Source: AC-43 sp963728855 (lineage in GTDB: Bacteria; Actinomycetota; Actinomycetes; Mycobacteriales; Micromonosporaceae). Taken from it: a stretch of DNA of 64,000 nt. Location of the stretch: the NCBI GenBank assembly GCA_963728855.1, contig CAVSLN010000011.1:62001-126000 (forward strand), given 5' to 3'. Numbering within the stretch: position 1 is the first letter of the stretch; each line of letters opens with the position of its first letter. A model generated the notes under the pieces. It had not been told where the DNA came from. It saw only the letters and a program-made list of their open reading frames with translations, and made no database searches. A program made the translations under genes and the position numbers. Below, one piece after another: positions 52,247 to 61,474 of this stretch.

Positions 52247-54152
52247 GGTACCGCTGCGCCACAGCCTGCTGCTGCGGCTGCTGGCGCTGTCCGCCCTGGT
52301 CTCCGTCTGCTCGATCGCCGCGACCGCCTGGCTCGCGGCCCGTACCGCCACCGGGGCGATCCGGCAGGAGCAGGGCCAGGCGCTCGCCGACGACGCCAAG
52401 ATCTACGACGCGCTGCTCGGCTACGCCGCGACGCACCGGAGCTGGAGTGGCGTCGACGCGACCGTACGGAGCCTGGCGCGGGAGACCGGGCACCGCGTCA
52501 CCCTGACCGATCAGAGCCGTACGCCGATCGCCGACTCGGGTCCGGGCGCTGACCCGCTGCCGGCAAGCGCATCGGCGACCATCGACCCCCTCGCGGTGGA
52601 CGCCGCACTGGCCCCGGCCGCCGCGACCGACCGCATCGACCCCCGGGCGGTGGGACCGTTCCTGCTACCCGTGAACGAGCGCGCCGTGCTGTACGCCATC
52701 GCGACCCGGACGGTCGAGTGCCTGCACACCCGGGCGCGCATCGACGCCGACATCGTCGAGGAGCCCAACGGACGCCCCCGTATCGAGGCCCCCGGCGTCG
52801 ACGCCACCCAGGCCACCTGCCCCGACGGCGAACCCGCCCCGGCACCGCCCTGGACCGGGACGCGGACGGAAGTGGCGCCGCCCGGCCTCGACGCTCCCAC
52901 TCCCACCGAGAGCAGGGCGCTGGCCGAGCTCAACGTGCTGGTGAACACCTGCCTGGCCCGCCACCAGCTGCCGGCGGTGCAACTGCACCTGGATCGGAGC
53001 TGGGAACGGTCCGGCCCGATCGACGAGCGGTCGAGCCTGCAGGACAGCCGGACGATCACCGCCTGTATCGGCGGTAGCCGGCGCGAGCAACTGGCCCCGT
53101 ACGTCGCGCCGGCCGCGCTGCTCTTCGTCATCGTCCCGGGCTCCCGCGCCCCGGCCGGCTTCGACCTTTCGCCGTCCAGTTGGGCTCGCATCGGCGGGGT
53201 GACGGCCCTCGTACTGCTGGCCGCCCTCGGCGTCACCGTCCTGTCCGGCATCCGGCTGGTCAGGCCGCTGCATGCGCTGATCGGCGCGGCCAGGCGGATG
53301 CGGGACGGAGACGGTTCGGCGCGGGTGAGGGTCACCGGGCACGACGAGATCGGCCGCCTCGCGGCGATGTTCAACGACATGTCCGTACGCCGCGAGCGGC
53401 TGGAGGAGCTACGCCGGGCGATGGTCAGCGATGTCGCGCACGAGATGCGTACGCCGGTCAGCAACATCCGCGGCTGGCTGGAGGCGGCCGAGGACGGTGT
53501 CGCGGCGCCCGACCGGGAGCTGATGTCCTCGCTGCTGGAAGAGGCGCTGCTGCTCCAGCACGTCATCGACGACCTGCAGGACCTGGCGGCGGCGGACGCC
53601 GGCGAGCTAAGGCTGCACCGGCAACCGGTGGACCTCGCGGACCTGCTCGCTCAGGTCCGCAGCGCCAGCCGGGCACAGGCGGACCGCGCGGGGGTCACCC
53701 TGGACGTCCGGGTCGGGGATCCTCCGCCACTGGTCGCCGATCCGGTCCGCCTCCGCCAGGCCATCGGCAACCTGGTCACCAACGCGGTACGCCACACTCC
53801 GGCCGGCGGCACCGTGGCGATCGACGCCCGGTCGACCGGTGGCCAGGTAGTCATCGCGGTCGCCGACACCGGCACCGGGATCGACGCCGAGGACCTGCCG
53901 CGGGTCTTCGACCGGTTCTGGCGGGCCGAGAAGTCGCGGAGCCGGCAGACCGGCGGAAGCGGGCTGGGCCTGTCCATCGTCCGTAAGCTCGCCGAGGCGC
54001 ACGGCGGCACGGTCTCCGCGACCAGCACGGCCGGCCAGGGGTCGGTTTTCACCCTCCGGCTGCCCACCACCGGCACCCCGTCAGAGGGTACGGCTGCCGG
54101 TGGCCGCGGCGGCTCGGTCCGCGCCATCGGCCAGGACGCGCGGGCTCAGTAG
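52236..54152 (+). CDS. Sensor histidine kinase
   Basis: A 638-residue membrane kinase. Two membrane helices (about 10-32 and 320-345) enclose an extracellular sensor of about 285 residues with Cys residues (VECLHTRA, ATCPDGE, NTCLARHQ, TACIGG) and no recognised domain. HAMP follows, then H402 in SDVAHEMRTP, N box NLVTNAVRHT, and G boxes ADTGTGI and GGSGLGLSIV. GTG at 52236 lies within the end of the regulator gene. The Cys-bearing sensor parallels the Cys-rich lipoprotein encoded divergently. Its end overlaps the convergent S66 peptidase gene by 7 bases. Confidence 0.9.
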   Translation: MPREVPLRHSLLLRLLALSALVSVCSIAATAWLAARTATGAIRQEQGQALADDAKIYDALLGYAATHRSWSGVDATVRSLARETGHRVTLTDQSRTPIADSGPGADPLPASASATIDPLAVDAALAPAAATDRIDPRAVGPFLLPVNERAVLYAIATRTVECLHTRARIDADIVEEPNGRPRIEAPGVDATQATCPDGEPAPAPPWTGTRTEVAPPGLDAPTPTESRALAELNVLVNTCLARHQLPAVQLHLDRSWERSGPIDERSSLQDSRTITACIGGSRREQLAPYVAPAALLFVIVPGSRAPAGFDLSPSSWARIGGVTALVLLAALGVTVLSGIRLVRPLHALIGAARRMRDGDGSARVRVTGHDEIGRLAAMFNDMSVRRERLEELRRAMVSDVAHEMRTPVSNIRGWLEAAEDGVAAPDRELMSSLLEEALLLQHVIDDLQDLAAADAGELRLHRQPVDLADLLAQVRSASRAQADRAGVTLDVRVGDPPPLVADPVRLRQAIGNLVTNAVRHTPAGGTVAIDARSTGGQVVIAVADTGTGIDAEDLPRVFDRFWRAEKSRSRQTGGSGLGLSIVRKLAEAHGGTVSATSTAGQGSVFTLRLPTTGTPSEGTAAGGRGGSVRAIGQDARAQ

Positions 54153-55186
54153 CGCACGTGCACGCGCCGGGTCGGGCCGTCGATGCGTACGGTGCCGCCG
54201 TACGGGACGATGACCTGTGGGTCGGTGTGGCCGACGTCCAGGTCGAACACGACCATCGCGTCGGGGTGGTACTCGGCGACCGCTTGGCGGACCGCCTCGC
54301 GTTGGGCCGCCCGGAACTCGGCCCGCGCGGGCAGGTCCAGCGGCTGCGACCGGTCCCACGCCTTCGCCCGGCCGACCAGGATCGCCGGGAACTGAGCCAG
54401 CAGGCCGCGCTCCCCCATGTTGCGCAGGATCCGGTAGACCTCAACCGCCGGTGGCATCTCCTCGCTGGTCTCCAGCAGCAGAACACAGCCCGCGTACGCC
54501 TCGACCGGCCCTACCCACCGGCCCACCTGCATCAGCCAGGACAGGATCTCCAGGTTGCCGCCCCAGGTCGGTGCCTCCACCACCCGGTCCGGCCGGTCCC
54601 ACGTCCAGGGCGACGCCGGCTGGACCGGCGGCTCCTTGTCCATAGTGGACGGATCGGCCCAGGAACAGCCGGGCTCGTCGCTGAACTCCTTCGGCTGCGG
54701 CAGCTCGTACCAGTCGCGGGTGAACAGCGCGGCGCGCAACGAGTCCAAGGTGACCGGGTGGGTCCGGCCCGGACGGGCGAGATGGACCAGGACGGACCCG
54801 CCGTGGTAGCCGACGATGCCCGCGTTCCATAGGTACGCCAGCATGTTGGTGTTGTCCGAATAGCCGAAGAACGGCTTCGGATGCCTACGCAACAGCTCTG
54901 CGTCCAGGTGCGGCAGTACCCGGATCTGGTCGTCGCCACCGATCACCGCCATGACCGCGGTGGTCGACGGGTCGGCGAACGCGGTGTGCAGGTCGGCGGC
55001 ACGCTGCGCCGGGGTGGCGTCGAGGGCCCGGGTCGTGGGGTACTCGACCGGTGCCAAGCCCAGCTCGTCGCGCAGCCGGCGCAGGCCCAGCTCGTACACC
55101 TCGGGGAAGCGGCCGGCCAACCCGGCGGATGGCGACACAATCCCGACCCGGTCGCCCGGCCGTGGCTTCGGCGGATAGCTCGGCAC
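54146..55186 (-). CDS. LD-carboxypeptidase/MccF-like serine peptidase (S66)
   Basis: A 346-residue cytoplasmic serine peptidase. The triad is S110 in FFGYSDNTN, E213 in WGGNLE and H320 in DLDVGHTDPQ. The sequence and length fit the S66 family: LdcA enzymes trim muropeptide tetrapeptides during wall recycling, MccF enzymes cleave microcin C-type nucleotide peptides. The insertion around 170-200 (Pro/Trp-rich) is more like the MccF group. The genome context here is efflux and envelope genes, so either recycling or self-immunity is possible. Confidence 0.88.
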   Translation of the reverse strand: MPSYPPKPRPGDRVGIVSPSAGLAGRFPEVYELGLRRLRDELGLAPVEYPTTRALDATPAQRAADLHTAFADPSTTAVMAVIGGDDQIRVLPHLDAELLRRHPKPFFGYSDNTNMLAYLWNAGIVGYHGGSVLVHLARPGRTHPVTLDSLRAALFTRDWYELPQPKEFSDEPGCSWADPSTMDKEPPVQPASPWTWDRPDRVVEAPTWGGNLEILSWLMQVGRWVGPVEAYAGCVLLLETSEEMPPAVEVYRILRNMGERGLLAQFPAILVGRAKAWDRSQPLDLPARAEFRAAQREAVRQAVAEYHPDAMVVFDLDVGHTDPQVIVPYGGTVRIDGPTRRVHVRY

Positions 55187-55408
55187 GGGCAGACCCTATG
55201 CGGCGCGCAGCCCGGCCGCAGGTGAAATTCGCAGTTGATCGATGTGCGGGAAACCTCGGGCGTGTCCACCACCGGTCGCAGAGCGATCGCGAGTACGTCC
55301 GCGACATCGGTCATCGCGTGCACCGTGAGGGACGCGCTGCCGCGCCCCGCTGTTGGCCCGGCGTTGTTGGCCCCGCCGCCTTGCCGCAGCCGCCTAGAGT
55401 CGACGGGT

Positions 55409-56296
55409 ATGGCATTCAAGGTCAGCCGGCGCGGCCTGCTCGCCATCGGCGGTGCCGGCGTGATCGCCGCTGGCGTCGGCACATATGCGCTGGTGGACGC
55501 GGCTGTCCTGCCCGGCAAGGGGGCGCTGGACAACGCGCTGGGGCGGTGCGACTCGCCCCCACCGCCGCCGGCGCCGCGCGGGACCCCGCAGGCCGCGGTG
55601 AGCGGCAGCTTCCCGTCCGCGCGCCGCCGCCGGCAGGTCGACTTCGCGATCTCCTACCCGCCCGGGTACGGCGACGCTACGCACCTTCCGGTGTGCCTGG
55701 CCCTGGACGGGTACGGGTCGAACTGCCGGGACGCCGTCTCGACCGGGAACTACCCGGAGCTGATCGCCGGCAGCAAGACCCCGTTCGTGCTGGCCGGCGT
55801 CGACGGTGGCGGCGCGTACTGGCATCCGCACGCCACCGACGATCCGCTCGGCATGCTGGTCGACGAGTTCCTGCCGTTCCTCGCCGCCCGCGGCCTGGAC
55901 ACCAGCCGGGTCGCGGTCTGCGGCTGGTCGATGGGCGGGTACGGCGCCCTGGTGTGCGGCCTCACGTACCCGGGCCGGTTCCGGGCGCTCGTCGCCACCT
56001 CCCCCGCGATCTTCCACTCGTTCGAGGATGTCCAGAACATCAACCCGGGCGCCTTCGACACGCCCGAGGAGTGGCGCGCGTACGACGTGACCGCGCGGGC
56101 GAAGGAGTTCGCCGGGATGCCGGTACGGATCGCGATCGGCGCGTCGGACTCGTTCGCCGACGCGGTCCGTACCCTGCGCGACCGGCTGCCGGACCCGTCC
56201 GTGGTGCAGATACCGACCGGCTGCCACGACGGCCGGCTGTGGAGCTACGTGTCCCCGGGCCAGATCCAGGCGATCGGCACCGCCCTGGCGAGTTAG
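55409..56296 (+). CDS. Exported alpha/beta-hydrolase esterase
   Basis: A 295-residue exported hydrolase. The start MAFKVSRRGLLAIGGAG has a twin-arginine-like SRRGLL followed by a hydrophobic stretch, so Tat export is likely. The esterase-D-like fold shows S174 in CGWSMGGYGALV, ATSPAIFHSFED, and a C-terminal His in GCHDGRLW. Substrate unknown; the family includes mycolyl- and S-formylglutathione-type esterases. ATG at 55409; the ribosome site is weak, and longer 5' frames lack the export signal. A nitroreductase gene follows about 95 bases later. Confidence 0.82.
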   Translation: MAFKVSRRGLLAIGGAGVIAAGVGTYALVDAAVLPGKGALDNALGRCDSPPPPPAPRGTPQAAVSGSFPSARRRRQVDFAISYPPGYGDATHLPVCLALDGYGSNCRDAVSTGNYPELIAGSKTPFVLAGVDGGGAYWHPHATDDPLGMLVDEFLPFLAARGLDTSRVAVCGWSMGGYGALVCGLTYPGRFRALVATSPAIFHSFEDVQNINPGAFDTPEEWRAYDVTARAKEFAGMPVRIAIGASDSFADAVRTLRDRLPDPSVVQIPTGCHDGRLWSYVSPGQIQAIGTALAS

Positions 56297-56390
56297 GGGC
56301 CCGCGGTCCTACCGCAAGCCACGGCCGGCGACGAACCTCCCGAACGCTCGTCCGGATGCTTGCCAGGTGGCCGTGCGATAGGACTGTGAC

Positions 56391-56909
56391 ATGGAGACAT
56401 GGGACGCCATCCGGGCACGCCGTAACGTGCGCCAGTACCTCGACCAGCCGATCGGCCGCGAAGATCTCGAGCGCATCCTCGAGGCGGGACGGCGAGCGCC
56501 GTCCGCGGGTAACTGGCAGCCGTGGAACTTCGTGGTCGTCACCGCCCGCGAGCAGCTGATCGAGCTGGCAAAGGCATGGGACCGGGGCGGGCGGCACATC
56601 GCCCGGTCGGCGGCGACGATCGCCCTGGTGGCCGAGGAGCCGGAGGACGCGCGGCACCGCGACTGGCTGATGTACGACCTCGGTCAGGCGACCGCGAACA
56701 TGATGCTCGCGGCGGCCGACCTCGGCATCGGGTCCGGCCACTCCGCCGTCGGCGACCAGGAGCAGGCCCAGCGGGTACTGGGACTGCCTGACAGCTACCT
56801 CGCCGCGTACCTGATCGGTCTGGGCTACCCGGCCGACCGGCCGCTGCGCCCGCTGGTCAGGCCCGAGCGCCGGCCCCTCGACGAGATCGTGCACTGGGAC
56901 CGCTGGTAG
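56391..56909 (+). CDS. Nitroreductase-family FMN oxidoreductase
   Basis: A 172-residue FMN-binding protein: METWDAIRARRNVRQYLDQP at the start (RxxR-Y FMN phosphate region), LEAGRRAPSAGNWQPWNFVV, and the C-terminal region LGLPDSYLAAYLIGLGYPAD. These are nitroreductase hallmarks. The protein is short but complete. It may reduce nitro compounds, quinones or a flavin; the physiological substrate is not evident. ATG at 56391 follows a GATAGGAC stretch. It converges on htpG. Confidence 0.9.
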   Translation: METWDAIRARRNVRQYLDQPIGREDLERILEAGRRAPSAGNWQPWNFVVVTAREQLIELAKAWDRGGRHIARSAATIALVAEEPEDARHRDWLMYDLGQATANMMLAAADLGIGSGHSAVGDQEQAQRVLGLPDSYLAAYLIGLGYPADRPLRPLVRPERRPLDEIVHWDRW

Positions 56910-56953
56910 CGGACCACCCGCCGACCGGTACGGCGGTTGCCCGGTCGGCTACC

Positions 56954-58858
56954 TCACAGGGTCTGCTGCAGGCGGTCGGCGAGGAGGCGGGCGAACCGCG
57001 CCGGGTCGGTGAGCTCGCCGCCTTCTGCGAGTACCGCCGTCCCGTACAGCAGCTCCGCGGTCTCCGCCAGGCCCTCGTCGTCCGGGCGGTCCTCGTGGGC
57101 CTGCCGCAACCCGGCCACCAACGGGTGCGTCGGGTTCAGCTCGAGGATGCGCTTGGCGGGCGGCAGGTCCTGGCCCATGGCACGGTACATCCTGGCCAGA
57201 GCGGGCGTGGCGTCGTTCGCGTCGGCGACGATACAGGCGGGCGAGGTCGTCAGCCGCGAGGACAGGCGGACCTCCTTCACGTCGTTGTCGAGCTTCGTGG
57301 CCATCCACGCCAGCAGGGCGGCGAAGTCCTTGCGCTGCTGCTCCCGTTCGGAGTCGCTGGCCTTCTCGTCGTCGGTGTCGAGATCAACCTGGCCCTTGGC
57401 GATCGACTGCAGGCGTTTGCCGTCGAACTCGGACACCACGTCGACCCACACCTCGTCGACCGGGTCGGTCAGGAGGAGAACCTCATAGCCCTTGGCCTGG
57501 AACGCCTCCATGTGCGGCGAGTTCTCGATCATCGCGCGTGAGTCGCCGGTCATGAAGTAGATGTGTTCCTGATTGTCTTTCATGCGTTCGATGTACTGCT
57601 GCAGGCTGGTCGGCTCGGCGGCGTCATGGGTGGACGCGAACGACGCGATGTCGAGAATGGCCTTTCGGTTCTCCGTGTCGCTGAGCAGGCCCTCCTTGAC
57701 CGCCCGGCCGAACTGTTCCCAGAACGTCCGGTAGCGCTCCGCGTTGTCGTTCATCAGGTCCTTGACCGTCGAGAGCACCTTCTTGACCAGCCGCCGCCGG
57801 ATGATCTGGATCTGGCGGTCCTGTTGGAGGATTTCCCGTGACACGTTGAGCGAGAGGTCGTGCGCGTCGACGACGCCCTTGACGAACCGCAGGTACGCCG
57901 GGGTCAGCGCCTCGCAGTCGTCCATGATGAACACCCGCTTGACGTACAGCTGGACACCGCGCCTGCTGTCCTGCTGAAACAGGTCGAAGGGCGCCCGGGA
58001 GGGGATGAACAGCAGGGCCTCGTACTCGAACGTCCCCTCGGCCTTCATGTGGATGACCTCGAGCGGGTCGGTCCAGTCATGGCTGATGTGCCGGTAGAAC
58101 TCGTGGTACTCGTCGTCCTTGACCTCGTCCTTGGACCGCGCCCACAGCGCCTTCATCGAGTTGAGCGTGTCGACCTCGCGAATGGTGCTGCCTTCGGCGT
58201 CGGTGCGCTCGGTTTCCATCGTGATACGCCACGGAATGAAGTCGGAGTACCGCTTGACGATCTCTCTGATCTTCCATTCCGCCGTGTAGTCGAACAGCTG
58301 GTCCTCGTCGTCCGGCTCCTTGAGGTGCAGGCTCACCGCGGTGCCGGTCGGAGCGTCCACGGTCTGTACCGTGTAGCTGCCCTGGCCGTCCGACTCCCAC
58401 TGGGTCGCCTCGCTCTGCCCCGCTCGCCGGGTCACCAGAGCAACCTTGTCGGACACCATGAAGCTCGAGTAGAAGCCGACCCCGAACTGTCCGATCAGGT
58501 CCCGGGATGCGGCTTCCTTCGACTCTTTCATCCGCTGCAGCAGCTCGGCCGTGCCAGACCTGGCAATGGTACCGATCAGGTCCACCACCTCGTCGCGAGA
58601 CATACCAATTCCGTTGTCGCGTACGGTCAGGACCCGCTGTTCCCTGTCAACAACGATTTCAATATGGAGGTCGGACACGTCCGCCTCCAGGTCCTTGTCC
58701 CGAAACGCCGCCAACCGTAGCTTGTCCAAAGCGTCGGAAGCGTTGGAAATGAGCTCGCGCAGAAAGATGTCCTTGTTCGAATAGACCGAGTGAATCACCA
58801 GCTGCAGCAGCTGGCGAGCCTCGGCCTGGAACTCGAGCGTTTCGATCTCCGCGTTCAT
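56954..58858 (-). CDS. htpG: Chaperone protein HtpG (Hsp90)
   Basis: A 634-residue Hsp90. The GHKL ATPase domain has FLRELISNASDALDKLR, VRDNGIGMSRDEVVDLIGTI and GQFGVGFYSSFMVSDKV; the middle domain has FIMDDCEALTPAYLRFVKGV and NVSREILQQDRQIQIIRRRL; the C-terminal dimerisation domain is present. Length and motifs are normal. ATG at 58858 is chosen because MNAEIETLEFQAEARQLL is the usual start. An inverted repeat ACAAAC-N9-GTTTGT (58929-58949) lies about 70 bases upstream and could be an operator; it is not a known CIRCE or HAIR element. Confidence 0.95.
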   Translation of the reverse strand: MNAEIETLEFQAEARQLLQLVIHSVYSNKDIFLRELISNASDALDKLRLAAFRDKDLEADVSDLHIEIVVDREQRVLTVRDNGIGMSRDEVVDLIGTIARSGTAELLQRMKESKEAASRDLIGQFGVGFYSSFMVSDKVALVTRRAGQSEATQWESDGQGSYTVQTVDAPTGTAVSLHLKEPDDEDQLFDYTAEWKIREIVKRYSDFIPWRITMETERTDAEGSTIREVDTLNSMKALWARSKDEVKDDEYHEFYRHISHDWTDPLEVIHMKAEGTFEYEALLFIPSRAPFDLFQQDSRRGVQLYVKRVFIMDDCEALTPAYLRFVKGVVDAHDLSLNVSREILQQDRQIQIIRRRLVKKVLSTVKDLMNDNAERYRTFWEQFGRAVKEGLLSDTENRKAILDIASFASTHDAAEPTSLQQYIERMKDNQEHIYFMTGDSRAMIENSPHMEAFQAKGYEVLLLTDPVDEVWVDVVSEFDGKRLQSIAKGQVDLDTDDEKASDSEREQQRKDFAALLAWMATKLDNDVKEVRLSSRLTTSPACIVADANDATPALARMYRAMGQDLPPAKRILELNPTHPLVAGLRQAHEDRPDDEGLAETAELLYGTAVLAEGGELTDPARFARLLADRLQQTL

Positions 58859-59073
58859 CTGCCGACAAGGTCCCTTCTCGACTGGGTGGGCGACCACGCC
58901 CGGACCGGCGCAGCGCAGGCACAAGGATACAAACACCGATGAGGTTTGTGGTCCCTCCCGCCACCGGTCTCACCAGCTGATACCCGGCTATCGCATCAGA
59001 CGGGGTCCACCGCGATCCGGTGCTTCGGGCGGTGCAGCTCTCACCATGGTCGTTGGTCCGACATGATGGATCC

Positions 59074-59718
59074 GTGGCCACCCGGAGCGACGACCCGTAC
59101 CACGGCATACAGACCACGGTGCTGTCCGCCCGGATGGCGGTGCGGAAGCGTCCGCAGATGTACTTCGGCGTCGGGCGCGACAGTCCCGAACTGGCCGGGA
59201 GGGCTCTGTGGTGGGTGGTCCGGGACGCGCTGACCGAGACCCCGGTCGGCCCTTGTCTGCACGTCCACGTGCTGGTCGAGTCCGATCTGGTCTTTGTCGT
59301 GCAGGACGACGGCCCTGGCCTGTCTACCGACCCCGTGGTGGGTACGGGACGGCCCTGGATCGCGCAAGCCCTGACGGAGTTGGCCGCCGGCCACGGCCCG
59401 CCGCGCGGGACGGATCTGGCGGTCGTCACGGCCGTATGCGGCGCCGTGACCGCGGATGTGTGGCGTGGCGGCCGCCATTACCGGCAATGGGCAGACCGGG
59501 AGTTTCCAGCACCCCCAACACAAGAGGTGGGATCCACCGACTTGCACGGTACCCGGCTGCGGTTCCACCTCGACGCGCCCTACCTCGGCAGCAGCGCCCG
59601 GCTACCGGCCGACGTGACCATGTTCCTTCACGAGCTCGAGCAGAACCGGGCATCACCGAACCCAGCGCAGCTGTCGATTACCGACCTACGCCTCGCCGGC
59701 CCGCGTGGGTTTAGCTGA
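59074..59718 (+). CDS. GyrB N-terminal-like GHKL protein lacking the catalytic base
   Basis: A 214-residue protein. VRKRPQMYFGVG (23-34) and QDDGPGLS (77-84) match the VRKRPGMYIG and DDGRGIP motifs of GyrB/ParE, and RPWIAQALTELAAGH follows the lid pattern. In the N box, where GyrB has E42, N46 and E50, this protein has Trp, Asp and Glu (WWVVRDALTE), so the catalytic base and the Mg-binding Asn are gone. There is no transducer, TOPRIM or tail. It may bind a nucleotide without hydrolysing it. GTG at 59074 starts within an unconvincing ribosome site. The gene lies divergent from htpG. Confidence 0.72.
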   Translation: MATRSDDPYHGIQTTVLSARMAVRKRPQMYFGVGRDSPELAGRALWWVVRDALTETPVGPCLHVHVLVESDLVFVVQDDGPGLSTDPVVGTGRPWIAQALTELAAGHGPPRGTDLAVVTAVCGAVTADVWRGGRHYRQWADREFPAPPTQEVGSTDLHGTRLRFHLDAPYLGSSARLPADVTMFLHELEQNRASPNPAQLSITDLRLAGPRGFS

Positions 59719-59829
59719 CCGTCCCAACCCGATTCCGCGGCGACCGGGCCGCGCGCCTGTCAAACGACGGCATGATCGACCAGCGACCCGCTTGACGGCG
59801 CCGTAGGGCCGACCGGCAGTCTGTTGGCC

Positions 59830-61275
59830 ATGTCTCCGTTCTCCGCCGGGATGACTCTGCACGACCGGTTCACCCTTGTCGAGCGCATTGGGCTGGGCGG
59901 GATGTCCGAAGTATGGCGAGCTGACGACCGTGTCCTGGGCCGCCCCGTCGCGGTGAAGGCGCTCGTCGTCCAACTCGCCGCCGACCCGCTGTTACGCGCG
60001 GCCACCTGGCGCGAGGCCCACGCGGCGGCGCGGTTGAACCACCCCCATGTGACACAGGTGTACGACTACGGTGAGGCCCCGCTACCCGGCGGCGGCGTGC
60101 TGCCGTACCTGGTGATGGAGCTGGTGGATGGCGACAGCCTCGCGGACCGGCTGCGTACCGGACCGCTGCCCTGGGCTGGGGCGATGCGAATGGGCGCACA
60201 GGTCGCCGCGGCGCTGGCCGCGGCACACCGGCTGGGCATCGTGCATCGCGACGTCAAGCCGGGAAACGTGATGCTGACCCGGGCGGGTGCGAAGGTGCTC
60301 GACTTCGGCATCGCGGCGCTCGCCGGCGGAGGGCCCGACACCGATCGCGGGCGGCTGGTCGGCACGCCGGCGTACGCGGCGCCGGAGCGGTTGCTGGCCG
60401 CCCCGGCCGCGCCCGCCAGCGACGTGTACGCCCTGGGAGTTCTGCTGTACGAGGCGCTCACGGGGTACCCGCCGGTTCCCGCCGCGAGTTGGCGGGAGGC
60501 CGAAGCGGGGCACCTGGCCGGGGCACCGTTACCTTCGCTCGATGTGCCGGGGCTACCCCGCCGCGTTGCCCGGCTGTGCCTTTCCTGCCTGGACCCGGAC
60601 CCGGCCGACCGGCCCACCGCCGATGATCTGGCCGCGGGCCTGGCGGCGACGGCCGCTCAGCAGCCGGGCGGCACAGCCGCTCACCAGCCGGCCGCCACCA
60701 CCGTCCTGCCCATGGTCGGGGCCGGGCCGCCGGCCGACCGGTACGCCGTCGGGTCGGCACCGCTTCCCCATCCGCCCACCCTGATCGAGCCGGCCGCGGA
60801 CCCGACCGGCCCGTCGGAGGCGGCACCCCGTGCACGGTCCCCACGCCCACTGCTGCTCGGTCTGATCGGCGCGGTGGTACTGCTGGTCTTCGCCCTCGTC
60901 GCGGTGACCACGGCGCTGCTGTCCAGCCCGGCCTGGCGTACCGCCGCTCCGGGCACCTCCGCCGCGGCGCCGCCACCATCGCCCCTCACCTCATCGTCGT
61001 CATCGTCACCGTCGTCGACCTCCGGTACCGTCGTGGACCAGCTCGACCAGGCCATCACGGACGCCGTCGCCGCCGGCCAGATCGATCCCGACGCCGCCCA
61101 GCGGCTGCGCGACAAGCTCCAGGACCTGCGTGACGGTATCGGGCGGGGCCGGGCCCGCAAGCAGGCACAGGAGCTGAAGAAGACGATCAGTGAGCTGCTC
61201 GATGACGAGAAGATCGACCAGGCCACCGCGGACCATCTCACCACTCTTCTCGACTCGTACCTCGGCAGCGGCTGA
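59830..61275 (+). CDS. PknB-type serine/threonine protein kinase
   Basis: A 481-residue membrane kinase. The catalytic domain (13-275) has GLGGMSEVWRADD (P-loop), VAVKAL (K43), GIVHRDVKPGNVM (catalytic Asp), VLDFGIAAL (DFG), GTPAYAAPERL and SDVYALGVLLYEAL. After a Pro/Ala-rich linker is one membrane helix (LLLGLIGAVVLLVFALVAVT), then a Ser/Pro linker and a short extracellular helical domain (IDPDAAQRLRDKLQDLRDGI) in place of PASTA repeats. ATG at 59830; a TTG two codons earlier is possible. The target is unknown. Confidence 0.92.
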   Translation: MSPFSAGMTLHDRFTLVERIGLGGMSEVWRADDRVLGRPVAVKALVVQLAADPLLRAATWREAHAAARLNHPHVTQVYDYGEAPLPGGGVLPYLVMELVDGDSLADRLRTGPLPWAGAMRMGAQVAAALAAAHRLGIVHRDVKPGNVMLTRAGAKVLDFGIAALAGGGPDTDRGRLVGTPAYAAPERLLAAPAAPASDVYALGVLLYEALTGYPPVPAASWREAEAGHLAGAPLPSLDVPGLPRRVARLCLSCLDPDPADRPTADDLAAGLAATAAQQPGGTAAHQPAATTVLPMVGAGPPADRYAVGSAPLPHPPTLIEPAADPTGPSEAAPRARSPRPLLLGLIGAVVLLVFALVAVTTALLSSPAWRTAAPGTSAAAPPPSPLTSSSSSSPSSTSGTVVDQLDQAITDAVAAGQIDPDAAQRLRDKLQDLRDGIGRGRARKQAQELKKTISELLDDEKIDQATADHLTTLLDSYLGSG

Positions 61276-61474
61276 GGGCGCCGCAGACTGGGCGGGGACG
61301 TTCCCGGGCATCTGCGGCAGCGACTCGACCGGTGCCGACTGACCGCGGCCGAAAGCGAGGCTCGCACACGTCGAAGCGAGCTGCTCGCGACGGCCGGCAG
61401 TCGTCGGTGTGGTGGCGGCGCTGGCGGGCTAGGCAACGCCCGTCACGCCTTCGTCCGCGGTCGATGTCCTCCCC

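Noticed and set aside
51416..52399. A long 5' extension of the efflux-operon lipoprotein across the response regulator gene
   Set aside because: It would remove the N-terminal lipoprotein signal and lies opposite a well-defined OmpR regulator.
51539..54152. The two-component system as VanR/VanS for the Van-like operon
   Set aside because: It is over 23 kb away and directly divergent from an efflux operon, which is the simpler target; the sensor shows no VanS-like features.
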